In this document: piece by piece, positions 5,769 through 5,786 of the stretch
Layout: every line of letters begins with the position of its first letter
Position numbering within the stretch: the first letter of the stretch is position 1
Source of the DNA: JBHJOF01 sp050330055
GTDB lineage: Bacteria > Pseudomonadota > Alphaproteobacteria > Kiloniellales > JAKSDN01
Reading direction: 5' to 3'
DNA length: 5,786 nucleotides
Assembly (NCBI GenBank): GCA_050330055.1
Contig: JBHJOF010000138.1
Coordinates: 1 to 5,786, forward strand
Position numbers and translations under genes: made by a program
Notes under the pieces: generated by a model
Told to the model about the DNA's origin: nothing
Database searches by the model: none
What the model saw: only the letters and a program-made list of their open reading frames with translations

Positions 5769-5786
5769 CCTCATGCTGAGGAGCCG
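5769..5786. repeat. REP-like unit, partial, inverted copy
   Basis: CCTCATGCTGAGGAGCC (5769-5785) nearly matches the reverse complement of the right side of the preceding unit (CCTCATCCTGAGGAGCG), with two differences. It is therefore a second unit in the opposite orientation, giving a doublet like those of bacterial interspersed mosaic elements. The rest is beyond the window edge. Confidence 0.5.

Larger units (their letters stand above)
5560..5786. other. Gene-free region after secB filled with inverted repeats
   Basis: I find no credible gene in these 227 bases; the only open frame, on the minus strand from 5702 into secB, has no family resemblance. The stretch holds an imperfect inverted repeat at 5584-5648, a 9-base inverted pair at 5674-5713, a REP-like hairpin at 5700-5738, a small hairpin at 5745-5763, and the beginning of another REP-like unit at the window edge. 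No hairpin followed by a T-run was found, so the secB transcription end is not defined here. Confidence 0.6.

Noticed and set aside
5700..5786. Repeat array at the right edge as a CRISPR array
   Set aside because: The units are hairpins in opposite orientation with a single short spacer. There is no series of identical direct repeats with unique spacers and no cas gene in the window.

Overview
The window is GC-rich (about two thirds by eye) and gene-dense. It reads as a chromosomal segment of an alphaproteobacterium, most likely Rhodospirillales-like. The indicators are a Tim44-domain protein next to an MltA transglycosylase, divergent from fxsA, with secB close by. This neighbourhood is familiar in alphaproteobacteria; the placement is inference from gene content and base composition, not from a phylogenetic marker.

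Left half, minus strand (read from 3630 down to 1): a Tim44-like membrane-anchored protein, then a lipoprotein MltA-type lytic transglycosylase 22 nt downstream. After a 108-nt gap come lutA and the first half of lutB, 5 nt apart. LutA and LutB are iron-sulfur subunits of the LutABC-type L-lactate oxidation complex. lutB runs off the left edge, and any lutC would lie outside the window.

Middle (3631-3845): a divergent intergenic region between the Tim44 gene and fxsA. It holds a GC-rich stem-loop and an AT-rich palindrome, ATGATTC-N10-GAATCAT, each arm of which contains a GANTC site, the target of the alphaproteobacterial CcrM methylase.

Right half, plus strand: fxsA (small membrane protein), a short histidine-phosphatase (phosphoglycerate-mutase-like) gene whose start is fixed by an in-frame stop just upstream, and secB (export chaperone) with a strong Shine-Dalgarno sequence. 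The last 227 bases carry no gene. They hold several nested inverted repeats: an 11-position pair at 5584-5648, a REP-like hairpin at 5700-5738, a small spacer hairpin, and the start of a second REP-like unit in opposite orientation, cut by the window edge.

The proteins sort into cell-envelope functions (Tim44-like, MltA, FxsA, SecB), lactate metabolism (LutA, LutB) and a phosphatase of unknown substrate. I see no CRISPR array, tRNA, rRNA, transposase, phage gene or defence system. The window is mostly an ordinary housekeeping region; the non-coding repeats and the two promoter-region palindromes are what deserve a second look.
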